Of a stretch of DNA of 64,000 bases, positions 38,114 to 47,791 are shown one piece after another. Below the pieces are notes generated by a model, which saw only the letters and a program-made list of their open reading frames with translations, ran no database searches and was not told the DNA's origin. This DNA is from Sphaerisporangium perillae. GTDB lineage: Bacteria; Actinomycetota; Actinomycetes; Streptosporangiales; Streptosporangiaceae. A program made the position numbers and the translations under genes. The stretch lies in NCBI RefSeq assembly GCF_023276435.1, contig NZ_JALLPO010000028.1, positions 62,001-126,000 of the forward strand. The letters are read 5' to 3'. How positions within the stretch are numbered: position 1 is the first letter of the stretch; the number at the start of each line of letters is the position of its first letter.

Positions 38114-39334
38114 TCATCCGGCCGGTACGACCGGCTGGCCCCCCTTCCAGACTCCGGCGATGAGGGGGACGCCGGGGCGGTAGGACAGGTGGACGTGCGA
38201 GGGGGCGTCCAGCAGGACGATGTCGGCGCGGGCGCCGGGCGCCAGGTGGCCGACATCGCTCCGGCGCAGCGCTCGCGCGCCGCCCATGGTGGCCGCCCAC
38301 ACCGCCTCGCCGGGGGTCATCCGCATGTCGCGCACGGCGAGGGCGACGCAGAAGGGGATGCTGGTCGTGTAGCTGGACCCGGGGTTGCAGTCGGCGGCGA
38401 GCGCCACCGTGGCCCCGGCGTCGATCAGGCGGCGCGCGTCCGGGTAGGGCGAGCGCGTGGAGAACTCCGCGCCGGGCAGGAGCGTCGCCACCGTGTCGCC
38501 GCCGGCCAGCGCCTCCACGTCGGCGTCGCTCAGATGCGTCAGGTGGTCGGCGGAGGCCGCCCCCAGCTCGACCGCGACCCGCACACCGGGACCTTGCTCG
38601 AGCTGCCCGGCATGGACCCTCGGCACCAGGCCTCGCTCCTTGCCGGCCGAGAGGATCGCCCGGGTCTGGTCGCCGTCGAAGGCGCCCCGGTCGCAGAAGA
38701 CGTCGATCCACCTGGCGTGCGGCGCGCACGCGTCGAGCATCGCGCCGGCGACCAGGTCCACGTAGGCGTCCGGGTCGCCGGCGAACTCCGGCGGCACCAC
38801 ATGGGCGCCGAGGTAGGTCACCTCGCCGGTCTGCTCGGCGGCCAGCCGCAGGCTCCGCGCCTCGTCCTCCACCGTCAGGCCGTACCCGGACTTGCACTCG
38901 ATGGTGGTCGTGCCCGAGCGGAGCGCCTCGCCGACCAGGCGCCGCACGTTGGCGCGCAGCGCCTCGTCGGTCGCCGCGCGGGTGGCCGCCACCGTGGTGC
39001 GGATGCCGCCGGCGCTGTAGGGGAGGCCGGACATCCGGGCCTCGAACTCCGCCGTGCGGTCGCCGGCGAACACCAGGTGCGCGTGGCTGTCCACGAACCC
39101 CGGGATGACCGCCCGGCCTCCGGCGTCGAACCGCTCCCGCGCCGCCCCCTCGGGGACCCGCGACCGCGGGCCCGCCCAGGCCACGCGCCCGTCCTCGACG
39201 ACCAGCGCGGCGTCCTCGACCAGCCCGAGCGGGCCCCGCCCGACCGCCGGGTCGTTGGTGACCAGCGACCCGATGCCGTCGATGAGAAGAGAACTCACGC
39301 CCACCCTGCCTCCCGCGCCCATTCCGAACCTCAT
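38114..39334 (-). CDS. hutI: Imidazolonepropionase
   Basis: 406 residues from ATG 39334, chosen for its GGGGGAG six bases upstream; GTG 39298 is a weaker option. An amidohydrolase that opens imidazolone-5-propionate to N-formimino-glutamate, the third step of histidine breakdown. Motifs: [13 protein letters not shown] (metal HxH), [40 protein letters not shown] (metal His), [12 protein letters not shown] (metal His) and [10 protein letters not shown] (catalytic Asp). Full length. It is the last gene of the minus-strand hut run (hutU, M20, hutF, hutI), 114 bp after hutF. Confidence 0.95.
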   Translation of the reverse strand: MRFGMGAGGRVGVSSLLIDGIGSLVTNDPAVGRGPLGLVEDAALVVEDGRVAWAGPRSRVPEGAARERFDAGGRAVIPGFVDSHAHLVFAGDRTAEFEARMSGLPYSAGGIRTTVAATRAATDEALRANVRRLVGEALRSGTTTIECKSGYGLTVEDEARSLRLAAEQTGEVTYLGAHVVPPEFAGDPDAYVDLVAGAMLDACAPHARWIDVFCDRGAFDGDQTRAILSAGKERGLVPRVHAGQLEQGPGVRVAVELGAASADHLTHLSDADVEALAGGDTVATLLPGAEFSTRSPYPDARRLIDAGATVALAADCNPGSSYTTSIPFCVALAVRDMRMTPGEAVWAATMGGARALRRSDVGHLAPGARADIVLLDAPSHVHLSYRPGVPLIAGVWKGGQPVVPAG

Positions 39335-39368
39335 GATCTTCTCCCCCGCCGCCTCAGCCGCGTCACCT

Positions 39369-39420
39369 GCCGCACAACGGCGCCGGCCTCACCGCACCAC
39401 CCCCGCCGGCCCGGCGCCGG
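39369..39420. repeat. Dispersed ~50-bp element, copy A
   Basis: Begins GCCGCACAACGGCGCCGGCC and ends with CCGGCGCCGG, so its ends can pair. The 3' half holds GCACCAC. It resembles 61667-61719 over its length, the first ~32 bp differing at only four positions. It sits in the gap between hutF and hutI and may act as a hairpin. Confidence 0.4.
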
Positions 39421-39448
39421 AAGGACACATACCGGCGGAGAGGTGGTG

Positions 39449-40780
39449 TCAGGTCAGGTCGGCGATGGCGGTGGCGAGGGTGGTGGGGACGTCGCCGACC
39501 GCCAGGTGGCGGCCGGCGGTGACGATGCGCCGGCCGGCCACGATCACCTCGCGGACGTCGGCCGCCGTGGCGGCGAACACCAGCGTCTCCACCAGGCAGT
39601 CCGCCGCCCAGCCCGCCGTCCGCACGGAGTCGAGGGCGATCGTGACCAGGTCCGCCGAGGCTCCCGCCTCGATGCGGCCCGCCTCGGGCCAGCCGAGCGA
39701 GGCGTGCCCGCCGCTCGTGGCCGCGCGCAACAGGTCGGCGGCGAGCCAGTGTCCCCGCCGCCGGGTGGCCAGGCGCTCGTCCAGCTCGACGCCGCGCGCC
39801 TCCTCCAGCAGGTCGACGACGGCGTTGCTGTCGCTGCCGAGGGAGATGGGCGAGCCGGCGTCCGCCAGTGCCCGCGCCGGGCCGATGCCGTCGGCGAGGT
39901 CGCGTTCGGTGGTCGGGCACATGCAGACGCCCGTGCCGGACTCCCCGAGCAGCGCGATGTCCCCCGGGGTGAGGTGCGTCGCGTGCACCGCCGTGGAGAG
40001 CGCGCCGAGCGCGCCGCCATCGGCCAGCAGCTCCGCCGGGGTCCGGCCGTAGGCGGACAGGCACGCCTCGTTCTCGGCGACCTGCTCGGACAGGTGGAAG
40101 TGCAGCGGCACGCCCCCCTCACGCGCCCAGCCGCTCACCACGCCGATCTCCTCGGGCGGCACGGCGCGCACCGAGTGGATCGCCGCGCCGACGCGGGCGT
40201 GCGGGCCGGCCTTGAGGCCCGAGACCCGTTCCGACCAGGTGGTCGCGTCCCCGTCGGTGAAGCGGAGCTGCGGCCCCTCCGGCGGCATGCCGAAGCCGCC
40301 GCGCAGGTAGCAGGTGTCCAGCAGCGTGATGCGGATGCCGGCGTCGTCCGCGGCGGCGATCAGTGCCTCTCCCATCGCGTTCGGCGAGGCGTAGGGGCGT
40401 CCCCCGGTGTCGTGGTGGACGTAGTGGAACTCGCCGACGCAGGTGATCCCGGCGAGTGCCATCTCCGCGTAGACCGCCCTGGCCAGGGCGTGGTACCCGT
40501 CGGGGGTGAGGCGGGCGGCGACGCGGTACATCTGCTCGCGCCAGGTCCAGAAGGTGCCGCGCCCGCGCTGGGTGCGCCCGCGCAGCGCCCGGTGGAAGGC
40601 GTGCGAGTGGGCGTTGGCGAGCCCGGGAACGGTGACCCCGCGCAGGTGGACGGCGCCGGGCGGCGGCCCGGCGACCCCCTGGCGTACGGCCGCGACCCGC
40701 CCGCCGGCGACCTCGATGGCGACGCCGGCGACCGTGGCCTCGCCGCCCAGCCACGCGTGATCGGCGTAGAAGACGCTCAT
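39449..40780 (-). CDS. hutF: Formimidoylglutamate deiminase
   Basis: 443 residues from ATG 40780, with GGGAGGG about 9 nt upstream. Converts N-formimino-glutamate to N-formyl-glutamate and ammonia. Amidohydrolase motifs: VPGLANAHSHAFHRALRGR (metal HxH), GEFHYVHHDTGG (family-specific), IHSVRAVPPEEI, LHFHLSEQVAENEACLSAYG (metal His) and SLGSDSNAVVDLLEEARGVE (catalytic Asp). The motif set and length match HutF rather than generic guanine or chlorohydrolases. The frame continues upstream through the 36-bp repeat array, but that part has no SD and is treated as non-coding. The product would go to the M20 amidohydrolase, since no HutG is present. Confidence 0.93.
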   Translation of the reverse strand: MSVFYADHAWLGGEATVAGVAIEVAGGRVAAVRQGVAGPPPGAVHLRGVTVPGLANAHSHAFHRALRGRTQRGRGTFWTWREQMYRVAARLTPDGYHALARAVYAEMALAGITCVGEFHYVHHDTGGRPYASPNAMGEALIAAADDAGIRITLLDTCYLRGGFGMPPEGPQLRFTDGDATTWSERVSGLKAGPHARVGAAIHSVRAVPPEEIGVVSGWAREGGVPLHFHLSEQVAENEACLSAYGRTPAELLADGGALGALSTAVHATHLTPGDIALLGESGTGVCMCPTTERDLADGIGPARALADAGSPISLGSDSNAVVDLLEEARGVELDERLATRRRGHWLAADLLRAATSGGHASLGWPEAGRIEAGASADLVTIALDSVRTAGWAADCLVETLVFAATAADVREVIVAGRRIVTAGRHLAVGDVPTTLATAIADLT

Positions 40781-40800
40781 GGGTACACGCCCTCCCACGC

Positions 40801-40926
40801 GACGCTCCCGCCCGGCCACACCCGGCCGGCGGGGCGGACGCTCCCACCTGGCGACACCTGGCCGGCAGGGTGGACGCTCCCACCTGGCCACACCTGGCCG
40901 GCAGGATGGACGTTCCCATCTTGCCG
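40801..40926. repeat. 36-bp tandem repeat, 3.5 units
   Basis: Units start at 40801, 40837 and 40873 (each GACGCTCCC…), with a partial fourth from 40909. Units 2 and 3 differ at only two or three positions. It lies between the M20 hydrolase stop and the hutF start. All frames stay open through it, as in the other arrays whose unit is a multiple of three. Confidence 0.88.
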
Positions 40927-40952
40927 CGTCGGGCGGGCGGGGCGGAGAGGGC

Positions 40953-42305
40953 TCACCCGCATGCGAGATCCTCCAGTGCGGCGGTCAGGGCGAGGATTCC
41001 GGCGACGCAGTCCGCGGGCTCGGCGTGCTCGGCCGGGCTGTGGCTGGTCCCGGTCGGGTTACGGACGAACAGCATCGCGCTCGGCACGTACGCCGACAGG
41101 ATGCCCGCGTCGTGGCCCGCTCCCGTGGGCAGGGCCGGTACCCCGCCGAGGGTGGCGGCGACGCGGTCGCGCAGCTCGCCGCCGAACTCCACGACCGGAG
41201 TCCAGGACTCCTCCACCACCTCGACCCGCACCCCGTGCCCGGCACCCGCCGCCTCGGCGGCGCCGGTGATCTCCTCCACCATCTTGCGCACCGTCGCCGA
41301 GTCGGGAGCGCGCCCGTCGAGCCAGGCGTCGACCCTGGAGGCGATCGCGTTGGTCCCGTTCGGGTCGACCAGGACCTTGCCGAACGTCGCCACCGCGCCG
41401 AGCCGCTCGGCGGCCTGCCTGGTGGCGAGCACCGCGGAGGCGAACGGCAGCATGGGGTCGCGCCGGTCGGCCAGGAGCGTGGTGCCGGCGTGGTTGCCCT
41501 CGCCGTGGAAGGTGCAGCGCCACCGGCCGTGCGGCCAGATCGCGCTCGCCACCCCGACCGGCGCGTCCAGGCCGGCGAGCCCGCGCCCCTGCTCGATGTG
41601 CAGCTCCACGAAGGCGCCGATGCGGGCGAGAGCCTCCTCGTCCCGGCCGAGCGCCCCGGGGTCGGCGCCGGCGGCGCGCATGGCCTCGGCCAGCGTCACC
41701 CCGTCGGCGTCGCGCAGCGCGCGGGCGGCGTCCGGGGCGAGGACCCCGGCGAGCAGGCGGCTGCCGACGCAGGCGACGCCGAAGCGGGCGCCCTCCTCGT
41801 CGGCGAAGTTCACCACGGCGATGGGACGCTCCGGCACGACGCCCCGCTCGCGCAGCAGGTCGACGGCGAGGAACGCCGAGACCACGCCGAGCGGGCCGTC
41901 GAAGGCCCCGCCGCCGGGGACGCTGTCCAGGTGGCTGCCGGTGACGACCGCCCCGGGCCCGGGGGTTCCCCACCAGGCCCACAGGTTGCCGTTGCGGTCC
42001 TGCTCGCAGTCCATGCCGCGCGCCTCGGCCTGCTCCCGGAACCACGTGCGCAGCGCGAGGTCCACCGGCGTCCACGCGAACCGCCGGTACCCTCGGGCGC
42101 CCTCGTCGCCGACTCGGGACAGAGCACTCCAGGTCTGCTCGAAACGGTCGAGAAGCGCGCCTCCGCCGACCCGATCATTCGTGAGTGGACCCTCGCGAAA
42201 CAGGCCGTCCTTCAGAGGATCATCGGAAACCGGGCCGTCCTGGAAAGGATCAAGGGGAACAGGGCCGTCCCGATCGGGGTGCTTCCCCGGGCCGGGCCTG
42301 GTCAC
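40953..42305 (-). CDS. M20 amidohydrolase (allantoate/N-carbamoyl-amino-acid hydrolase type) in the hut operon
   Basis: 450 residues from GTG 42305, which overlaps the hutU stop (GTGA). M20 family: [19 protein letters not shown] (metal His/Asp), [12 protein letters not shown] (catalytic Glu-Glu), [12 protein letters not shown] (metal His), [11 protein letters not shown] and AGHDAGILS in the C-terminal dimer region. Close relatives release N-carbamoyl or ureido groups. Here, between hutU and hutF and with no HutG nearby, the likely job is hydrolysis of N-formyl-glutamate to glutamate and formate (inference). The first ~45 residues are a variable tail of three decapeptide repeats ([30 protein letters not shown]) before the normal N-terminus. 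Confidence 0.88.
   Translation of the reverse strand: MTRPGPGKHPDRDGPVPLDPFQDGPVSDDPLKDGLFREGPLTNDRVGGGALLDRFEQTWSALSRVGDEGARGYRRFAWTPVDLALRTWFREQAEARGMDCEQDRNGNLWAWWGTPGPGAVVTGSHLDSVPGGGAFDGPLGVVSAFLAVDLLRERGVVPERPIAVVNFADEEGARFGVACVGSRLLAGVLAPDAARALRDADGVTLAEAMRAAGADPGALGRDEEALARIGAFVELHIEQGRGLAGLDAPVGVASAIWPHGRWRCTFHGEGNHAGTTLLADRRDPMLPFASAVLATRQAAERLGAVATFGKVLVDPNGTNAIASRVDAWLDGRAPDSATVRKMVEEITGAAEAAGAGHGVRVEVVEESWTPVVEFGGELRDRVAATLGGVPALPTGAGHDAGILSAYVPSAMLFVRNPTGTSHSPAEHAEPADCVAGILALTAALEDLACG
42186..42275 (-). repeat. 30-bp tandem repeat, 3 units, in the M20 hydrolase N-tail
   Basis: Three 30-bp units encode the decapeptides [20 protein letters not shown] and [10 protein letters not shown] near the N-terminus of the M20 enzyme, ahead of its conserved fold. 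Confidence 0.8.
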
Positions 42306-43972
42306 CGCGCTTCCCCCTCCGCCATCGGGATCCGCACGCCGCGCTCCCCGGCGATCTCGGCCGCCTTCTCGTACCCGGCGTCGACGTGCCGGATGACGCC
42401 CATACCGGGATCGTTGGTCAGCACCCGCTCCAGTTTCTGCGCCGCGAGGGCCGTGCCGTCGGCGACGGCCACCTGGCCCGCGTGGATCGAGCGGCCGATG
42501 CCGACCCCGCCGCCGTGGTGGATCGACACCCAGGACGCGCCCGAGGCGACGTTGACCATCGCGTTGAGCAGCGGCCAGTCGGCGATGGCGTCGGAGCCGT
42601 CGAGCATCCCCTCGGTCTCGCGGTACGGCGAGGCGACCGACCCGCAGTCGAGGTGGTCGCGGCCGATGACCACCGGGGCGCGCAGTTCCCCGGAGGCGAC
42701 CATCTCGTTGAACCGGAGGCCCGCCTTGTCCCGCTCGCCGTACCCCAGCCAGCAGATCCGTGCGGGCAGCCCCTGGAAGGCGACCCGCTCCCCGGCGAGC
42801 TTGATCCAGCGGGCCAGCGACTCGTTCTCGGGGAACAGCTCGAGGATGGCCTTGTCGGTGGCGGCGATGTCCCGCGGGTCGCCCGACAGCGCGGCCCAGC
42901 GGAACGGCCCCTTGCCCTCGCAGAACAGCGGCCGGATGTAGGCGGGGACGAAGCCGGGGAAGTCGAACGCCCGCGCGTACCCGGCCAGCTTGGCCTCGCC
43001 TCGGATGGAGTTGCCGTAGTCGAAGACCTCGGCGCCCCGGTCCATGAAGCCGACCATCGCCTCGACGTGCCTGGCCATCGACTCGCGGGCGCGCAGCGTG
43101 AAGGCCGCCGGATCCTTGGCCGCCTGCTCGCGCATGTCCTCGAACGCCATGCCGAGCGGCAGGTACGCCAGCGGGTCGTGGGCGGAGGTCTGGTCGGTGA
43201 CGATGTCGATCGGCGCGTCCATGGCGAGCATCCGCGGCAGCACCTCGGCCGCGTTGCCGAGCAGGCCGATCGACAGCGGGCGGCGCGCGTCGCGGGCCTC
43301 GGTGGCCAGGCGCAGTGCCTCCTCCAGGCTGCCCGCCTCGACGTCCAGGTAGCGGTGCTCGATGCGGCGGGCGATGCGCGAGGGGTCGCAGTCGACGCAG
43401 ATCGCGACCCCGCCGTTCATCGTGACGGCGAGCGGCTGGGCGCCGCCCATCCCGCCGAGGCCGGCGGTGAGCGTGATCGTCCCGGCCAGCGTGCCGCCGA
43501 ACCGCTTGGCGGCCACGGCGGAGAAGGTCTCGTAGGTGCCCTGCAGGATGCCCTGCGTGCCGATGTAGATCCACGAGCCGGCCGTCATCTGGCCGTACAT
43601 GGTCAGGCCCAGCGCCTCCAGGCGGCGGAACTCCTCCCAGTTGGCCCAGTCGCCGACGAGGTTCGAGTTGGCGAGCAGCACGCGGGGCGCCCACTCGTGG
43701 GTGCGCATGACGCCGACCGGGCGGCCGGACTGGACGAGCAGCGTCTCGTCCTGCTTCAGCCCCTGGAGTGTGCGGGCGATCGCGTCGAACGACGGCCAGT
43801 CGCGCGCCGCCTTGCCCGTGCCGCCGTACACGACCAGCTCGTCGGGGTGTTCGGCCACCTCCGGGTCGAGGTTGTTGTGCAGCATCCGGAAGGCGGCCTC
43901 TTGCTGCCAGCCCTGGCAGGAGAGGTCCGTGCCCCGGGGAGAGCGGATCACCCGCCGCGCGCCGTCACTCAT
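42302..43972 (-). CDS. hutU: Urocanate hydratase
   Basis: 556 residues, the family's standard length. Adds water to urocanate to give imidazolone-propionate, using tightly bound NAD+. Signatures: [20 protein letters not shown] at the N-terminus, [34 protein letters not shown] (NAD+-binding glycine motif), and [16 protein letters not shown] near the active-site region. Intact. First gene of the minus-strand hut run, downstream of the RpiR regulator (84-bp gap). The M20 gene overlaps its stop. Confidence 0.97.
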   Translation of the reverse strand: MSDGARRVIRSPRGTDLSCQGWQQEAAFRMLHNNLDPEVAEHPDELVVYGGTGKAARDWPSFDAIARTLQGLKQDETLLVQSGRPVGVMRTHEWAPRVLLANSNLVGDWANWEEFRRLEALGLTMYGQMTAGSWIYIGTQGILQGTYETFSAVAAKRFGGTLAGTITLTAGLGGMGGAQPLAVTMNGGVAICVDCDPSRIARRIEHRYLDVEAGSLEEALRLATEARDARRPLSIGLLGNAAEVLPRMLAMDAPIDIVTDQTSAHDPLAYLPLGMAFEDMREQAAKDPAAFTLRARESMARHVEAMVGFMDRGAEVFDYGNSIRGEAKLAGYARAFDFPGFVPAYIRPLFCEGKGPFRWAALSGDPRDIAATDKAILELFPENESLARWIKLAGERVAFQGLPARICWLGYGERDKAGLRFNEMVASGELRAPVVIGRDHLDCGSVASPYRETEGMLDGSDAIADWPLLNAMVNVASGASWVSIHHGGGVGIGRSIHAGQVAVADGTALAAQKLERVLTNDPGMGVIRHVDAGYEKAAEIAGERGVRIPMAEGEAR

Positions 43973-44056
43973 CGCTCGTCTTCTCCTTGTCCTTGCTCGG
44001 CCTGTACGTTCTCGGTCCCGGCCGTACGCCGGCCGGGACGCCTGGTCGCCCGGCGG

Positions 44057-44944
44057 TCAGTCGGGCAGGAACAGCCGGCGTTCCGCGGCGCTGTTCTCGA
44101 ACTCCTCGATGGACGCCTGTTCCCTGGTGGGCAGCGCCTCCAACATCGCGTGGACCAGCGCGGCGCACAGCACGCTGGGCGCGGCCTGTGAGTCGAAGGC
44201 GAACTGCGAGCTGACCGGCGCCTCCAGCACCACGTCGGCGTGCTCGGCCAGCGCGCCGACCGAGTGGTCGGTGACCAGCGCGACCCGCAGGCCCGCCCGC
44301 CTGGCCCACACGAGCCCGTCGCGCAGTTCGCGCGGGTAGCGAGGCAGGCCGAAAGCGAGCGCCCACGCGGCCCCGGCGTCGGCGGCCCTGCTCAGCCGGT
44401 CCTCCATGGCCGACCCCGGCGCGTCGATGACCCGGACGTCGGGGTGCGCCTTGGCGGCCAGGTAGCCGAACAGGTGCGCGAGCGGCGCCGAGACCCGCAG
44501 CCCGATGACCGGGAGCGGCCGGGACGCCGCCAGGGCGGCGGCGACCTCCAGCAGCCGGCCGGGGTCGGCGAGGCCGTCCCGCAACAGTTCCAGGTTACGC
44601 AGCTCGGAGTCGATCATCGCCTGGACGGCGTTGAGCTCGGTGGGTTCGGCGGCGGCGTCCTGGCCGTCGCGCAGGGCGGCGCGCAGATGGTCGCGGAACT
44701 CCGGGAAGCCGGTGAAGCCGAGAGCGAAGGCGAAGCGCGTCACCGAGGGCTGGCTGATGCCGACCGCCTCGGCGATGTCGTTGCCGGTGAGGAAGACCGC
44801 CTCCGCCGGGCGTTCCAGCAGGTAGCGCGCGATCCGCCGCTGCGAGGGCGACAGCCGGTGCCCCTCGATGATCTTCCTGAGCCGTGCCGCGACCCGCGAG
44901 GCGTCCTCGGCCGCCACGGCCGCCGCGTTCGCCGGCTGGCTCAT
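44057..44944 (-). CDS. MurR/RpiR-family regulator of the hut genes
   Basis: 295 residues from ATG 44944 (the frame upstream is Arg/Lys-rich, without coding character). The N-terminal RpiR helix-turn-helix is RLSPSQRRIARYLLERPAEA then GNDIAEAVGISQPSVTRFAF. A SIS domain follows: LPVIGLRVSAPLAHLFGYLA, AWALAFGLPRYPRELRDGLV, VALVTDHSVGALAEHADVVL. RpiR proteins usually sense a phosphosugar through SIS; those next to hut genes respond to histidine-pathway compounds instead. It lies between hutU (same strand) and the divergent hutH-like gene, so it likely controls both. A candidate operator is at 45013-45028. Confidence 0.88.
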   Translation of the reverse strand: MSQPANAAAVAAEDASRVAARLRKIIEGHRLSPSQRRIARYLLERPAEAVFLTGNDIAEAVGISQPSVTRFAFALGFTGFPEFRDHLRAALRDGQDAAAEPTELNAVQAMIDSELRNLELLRDGLADPGRLLEVAAALAASRPLPVIGLRVSAPLAHLFGYLAAKAHPDVRVIDAPGSAMEDRLSRAADAGAAWALAFGLPRYPRELRDGLVWARRAGLRVALVTDHSVGALAEHADVVLEAPVSSQFAFDSQAAPSVLCAALVHAMLEALPTREQASIEEFENSAAERRLFLPD

Positions 44945-45012
44945 CCGTCCCCACCTCTCCGTCCGCCGCGGCTCGGAGCGGCACTTAGCCGACTTACACC
45001 CCTTGCCGCGAA

Positions 45013-45028
45013 TGCATACTTTCATGCA
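45013..45028. promoter_or_regulatory. Inverted repeat in the rpiR/hutH divergent promoter
   Basis: TGCATACTTTCATGCA: arms TGCAT and ATGCA around a 6-bp spacer. It lies 69 bp before the RpiR start and 78 bp before the hutH-like start, the right place for an operator serving both. Nearby GTCGACGCATGTCGGCGCG adds a looser repeat. Confidence 0.5.
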
Positions 45029-45105
45029 CGATTGTCGACGCATGTCGGCGCGTCAAGGGGGTAGCCGGAAAATTCAGGTAATGTGCCAGCTGAGGGGCTC
45101 TTTTG

Positions 45106-46674
45106 ATGGCTTTACGGACGATCATCCTGGACGGGACCCGAACCCGTCCGGCCGACATCACGGACATCGCACGCGCCGATGCCCCGGTCACCCTTGCCCC
45201 CGAAGGACTCGACCGCGCCGCCGCCTCCTACAAGGCCGCCGCCGAGATCGCGCGCCGCAGGCCCGTCTACGGCCGCACCACCGGGGTCGGCGCCAACCGC
45301 ACCGAGGACGTCACCTCGGCCGACGGCGACACCCACGGGCTCCGGCTGCTGCGCAGCCACGCCGGCGGCATCGGCCCGCTCGTCCCCGCCGACCAGACGC
45401 GCGCCATGATGGCCGTCCGCGCCAACCAGATCCTCGCCGGCGGCGCAGGGCTGCAACCCGCCTTCGCCGAGGCCCTCGCCCATGCCCTCGACACCGGGCA
45501 CCTGCCCGAGGTCCACGAGATCGGCGCGATCGGCACCGGGGACCTGACCGCCCTGGCCGAGACCGGCCTCACCCTCATCGGCGAACGCCCCTGGACCACC
45601 GGCGGCGGCAGGCGACCCGCCCCGATCAGGCCGGACACGGGCGACCGGAAAGCGCCCCCCGAACCCGTCGCCCCGCAGACCGGCAGCCGAGAGGCGCCGC
45701 CCGAACCGATCACGTTGGAGACCGGCGACGCGCTCGCCTTCTGCAGCAGCAGCGCCCTGACGATCGGCCAGGCGGCGCTCGCCTGGTCGGAGATCACCAC
45801 TCTGCTGCGCGCCACCCAGGTGATCGCCGCCCTGTCCCTGCTGGCCGTCGACGGCGGCACCGAGCCGTACGACGAGCAGGTGCACGCCGGGCGCCCCCAC
45901 CCCGGCGGCCTCGCGGTGGCCGCCGAGATGCGCCGCCTCCTCGGCGAACGCCTTCCCGCGCCCATCTCCCAGCAGGCCATGCCGGCCATCACGACCCGGA
46001 TCCAGGACCCCTTCGGCTACCGGTGCTTCCCCCAGGTGCACGGCCCGGCCGTCGAGGCCGCGCAGGCGCTCGAACGCGTCCTCGACATCGAGATCAACGC
46101 GGCGGCGGAGAACCCGCTGATCGCCGCCGCCGACGGCACCGTCCACCACCACGGGGGTTTCCACCAGGCGCCGCTCGGGCTCGCCCTCGACCACCTGCGG
46201 CTGGCGCTCCTGCACACCGCGCAACTGTCCACCGCCCGGCTGGGCACCCTGGTGGAGCCCGCGTTCACCGGCCTGCGCCCCTTCCTCGCCGAGGGACCCG
46301 CCGGCAGCTCGGGCGTGATGATCCTGGAGTACGCCGCGAACTCCGCGCTGGCCGGGCTACGCAACGCGGCCCACCCGGCCGCGCTCGGCCACGCCGTCCT
46401 GTCCCGCGGCGTCGAGGAGCACGCGAGCTTCGCCTCCCAGTCGGCGCGCCAGACCCTGCAGGCGGCCGGGTCCTACCGCCTGGTGGTGGCCTGCGAGCTG
46501 GTGGCGGCCGTACGAGCGCTGCGCCAGCGGACCCTTCCCCCCGACCTCACCGCTCCCGTGGGCGCGGCCTTCGCGCAGGCCGCCGCCCGGCTCGAGCGCG
46601 GCGACGAGGACCGCCCCCTGACCGCCGACGTCGAAACCGCCACCACCCTCCTCGACGCCCTCGCCGCCATCTGA
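45106..46674 (+). CDS. hutH: Histidine ammonia-lyase-type aromatic amino acid lyase with variant MIO triad
   Basis: 522 residues from ATG 45106 (GAGGGG upstream). The lyase fold is shown by RRPVYGRTTGVGANRTED (catalytic Tyr loop), GLRLLRSHAGGIGPL, FCSSSALTIGQAALAW, and the C-terminal QDPFGYRCFPQVHGPAVEAA and NAAAENPLI. Placed divergent from hutU/F/I, it should deaminate histidine to urocanate. The cofactor-forming site reads IGTGDLTAL (142-150): Gly-Thr-Gly stands where most family members have Ala-Ser-Gly. Residues 178-205 are a two-copy insert (TGDRKAPPEPVAPQ / TGSREAPPEPITLE). The histidine specificity rests on context. Confidence 0.85.
   Translation: MALRTIILDGTRTRPADITDIARADAPVTLAPEGLDRAAASYKAAAEIARRRPVYGRTTGVGANRTEDVTSADGDTHGLRLLRSHAGGIGPLVPADQTRAMMAVRANQILAGGAGLQPAFAEALAHALDTGHLPEVHEIGAIGTGDLTALAETGLTLIGERPWTTGGGRRPAPIRPDTGDRKAPPEPVAPQTGSREAPPEPITLETGDALAFCSSSALTIGQAALAWSEITTLLRATQVIAALSLLAVDGGTEPYDEQVHAGRPHPGGLAVAAEMRRLLGERLPAPISQQAMPAITTRIQDPFGYRCFPQVHGPAVEAAQALERVLDIEINAAAENPLIAAADGTVHHHGGFHQAPLGLALDHLRLALLHTAQLSTARLGTLVEPAFTGLRPFLAEGPAGSSGVMILEYAANSALAGLRNAAHPAALGHAVLSRGVEEHASFASQSARQTLQAAGSYRLVVACELVAAVRALRQRTLPPDLTAPVGAAFAQAAARLERGDEDRPLTADVETATTLLDALAAI
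45637..45720 (+). repeat. 42-bp direct repeat, 2 units, inside the hutH-like gene
   Basis: Encodes TGDRKAPPEPVAPQ followed by TGSREAPPEPITLE (residues 178-205). The same position is a short loop in other lyases, so it is an in-frame duplication. Confidence 0.75.
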
Positions 46675-46684
46675 GGCGAGGGGC

Positions 46685-47779
46685 TCAGGAGCGCGGCGGC
46701 GGGGCGACGGAGGAGCGCACGATGAGGCGCGAGCGGAGCACGTGGGTCTCCCTTGCGGGCCCGGCCCCTTCGAGCGTGTCGAGGAGCACCTGTGCCGCCT
46801 TCGCGCCGAGTTGGTGCACGGGCTGTTCGATCATCGTCAGCGGCGGTTCCATGACCGCCGCCCACGCGCTGTCGTCGAAACCGATCAGTGCGACGTCGCG
46901 GGGGTAGGACAGCCCCGCGGCACGCAGGGCCCGCAGGGAACCGGTCACCCCGTCGGTCTCGGTGCAGAACAGCGCGGTCATGCGGTCAGGGAGGGCGAGC
47001 ATGCGGGCGACGTCCTCGGTCACCCGCTCCTCGGTCTTGCGCCCGACCATCACCAGCTCGGGGTCGAAGGGGATGCGCGCGTCGTCGAGCGCGTCCAGGT
47101 ACCCGCGCAGGCGCTCTCCGTCCGTCCACAGGTTGCGGGACGCCTCCGCCAGCAGCCCGCGCCGGGTCGCGGGCGACTCCGGCATGGGAGGTCCCCACAC
47201 GAACCCGATGCGGCGGTGCCCGGCCGCGATGAGCGTCTCGACCGCCCCGCGCGCCGCGTCGCGGTTGTCGATGACGACCGTGTCCAGATCGAGCGACGCG
47301 ACCGCGCGGTCGACGAGCACCACGGGGATGCCCCGGTCCGTGGCCCCTTTGATGTGGGCGACCTCGCGGCGGTCCACCGCGGCCGAGGCGATGATCACGC
47401 CGTCGACGCGTTTGTCGATGAGCACGTTCGTCGCCGCGACCTCCTCGTCGAGGTCCTCGTACGTGCTCAGCACGATCGTGTCGAAGCCGCGGGCCCGGGA
47501 GGTGTCGGAGATCCCGCGCACCACGCCGGCGAAGAACGGATTCGCGATGTCGGCGACGATCACGCCGAGCGTGTGGCTGACACCTGTCGACATGCTGCGC
47601 GCGAGCGCGTTCGCGCGGTAGCCGAGCTTCTCGGCCGCCGCGAGCACCCGCTCGCGCAGCTCGGGGCTGACGTACCCATACCCGCCCAGCGTGCGCGCCG
47701 CGGTCGCGCGGCCGACACCGGCCTCGGCGGCCACCTCGGAGATCGTCGGTGGTCCCGCCTGGCCCCGGTCAGCTGGCAT
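46685..47779 (-). CDS. LacI-family repressor of the fructosamine (frl-like) genes
   Basis: 364 residues. The DNA-binding head TISEVAAEAGVGRATAARTL ends in GGYGYVSPELRERVLAAAEK. The hinge is YRANALARSMSTGVSHTLGV. The periplasmic-binding-like core has VIVADIANPFFAGVVRGISD, IGFVWGPPMPESPATRRG and LIGFDDSAWAAVMEPPLTMI. It is the last gene of a minus-strand run (deglycase, kinase, this gene) with a 12-bp gap to the kinase. Two copies of a TGATACCGGTATCA-type palindrome between the divergent operons are the obvious operators. An Amadori compound or its phosphate is the likely inducer (inference). Confidence 0.9.
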   Translation of the reverse strand: MPADRGQAGPPTISEVAAEAGVGRATAARTLGGYGYVSPELRERVLAAAEKLGYRANALARSMSTGVSHTLGVIVADIANPFFAGVVRGISDTSRARGFDTIVLSTYEDLDEEVAATNVLIDKRVDGVIIASAAVDRREVAHIKGATDRGIPVVLVDRAVASLDLDTVVIDNRDAARGAVETLIAAGHRRIGFVWGPPMPESPATRRGLLAEASRNLWTDGERLRGYLDALDDARIPFDPELVMVGRKTEERVTEDVARMLALPDRMTALFCTETDGVTGSLRALRAAGLSYPRDVALIGFDDSAWAAVMEPPLTMIEQPVHQLGAKAAQVLLDTLEGAGPARETHVLRSRLIVRSSVAPPPRS

Positions 47780-47791
47780 GGATCGCGTTCC

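Noticed and set aside
40781-40891. Extended HutF N-terminus through the 36-bp repeats
   Set aside because: The array is open in all frames by its repeat length. ATG 40780 has a proper SD and matches the family start.
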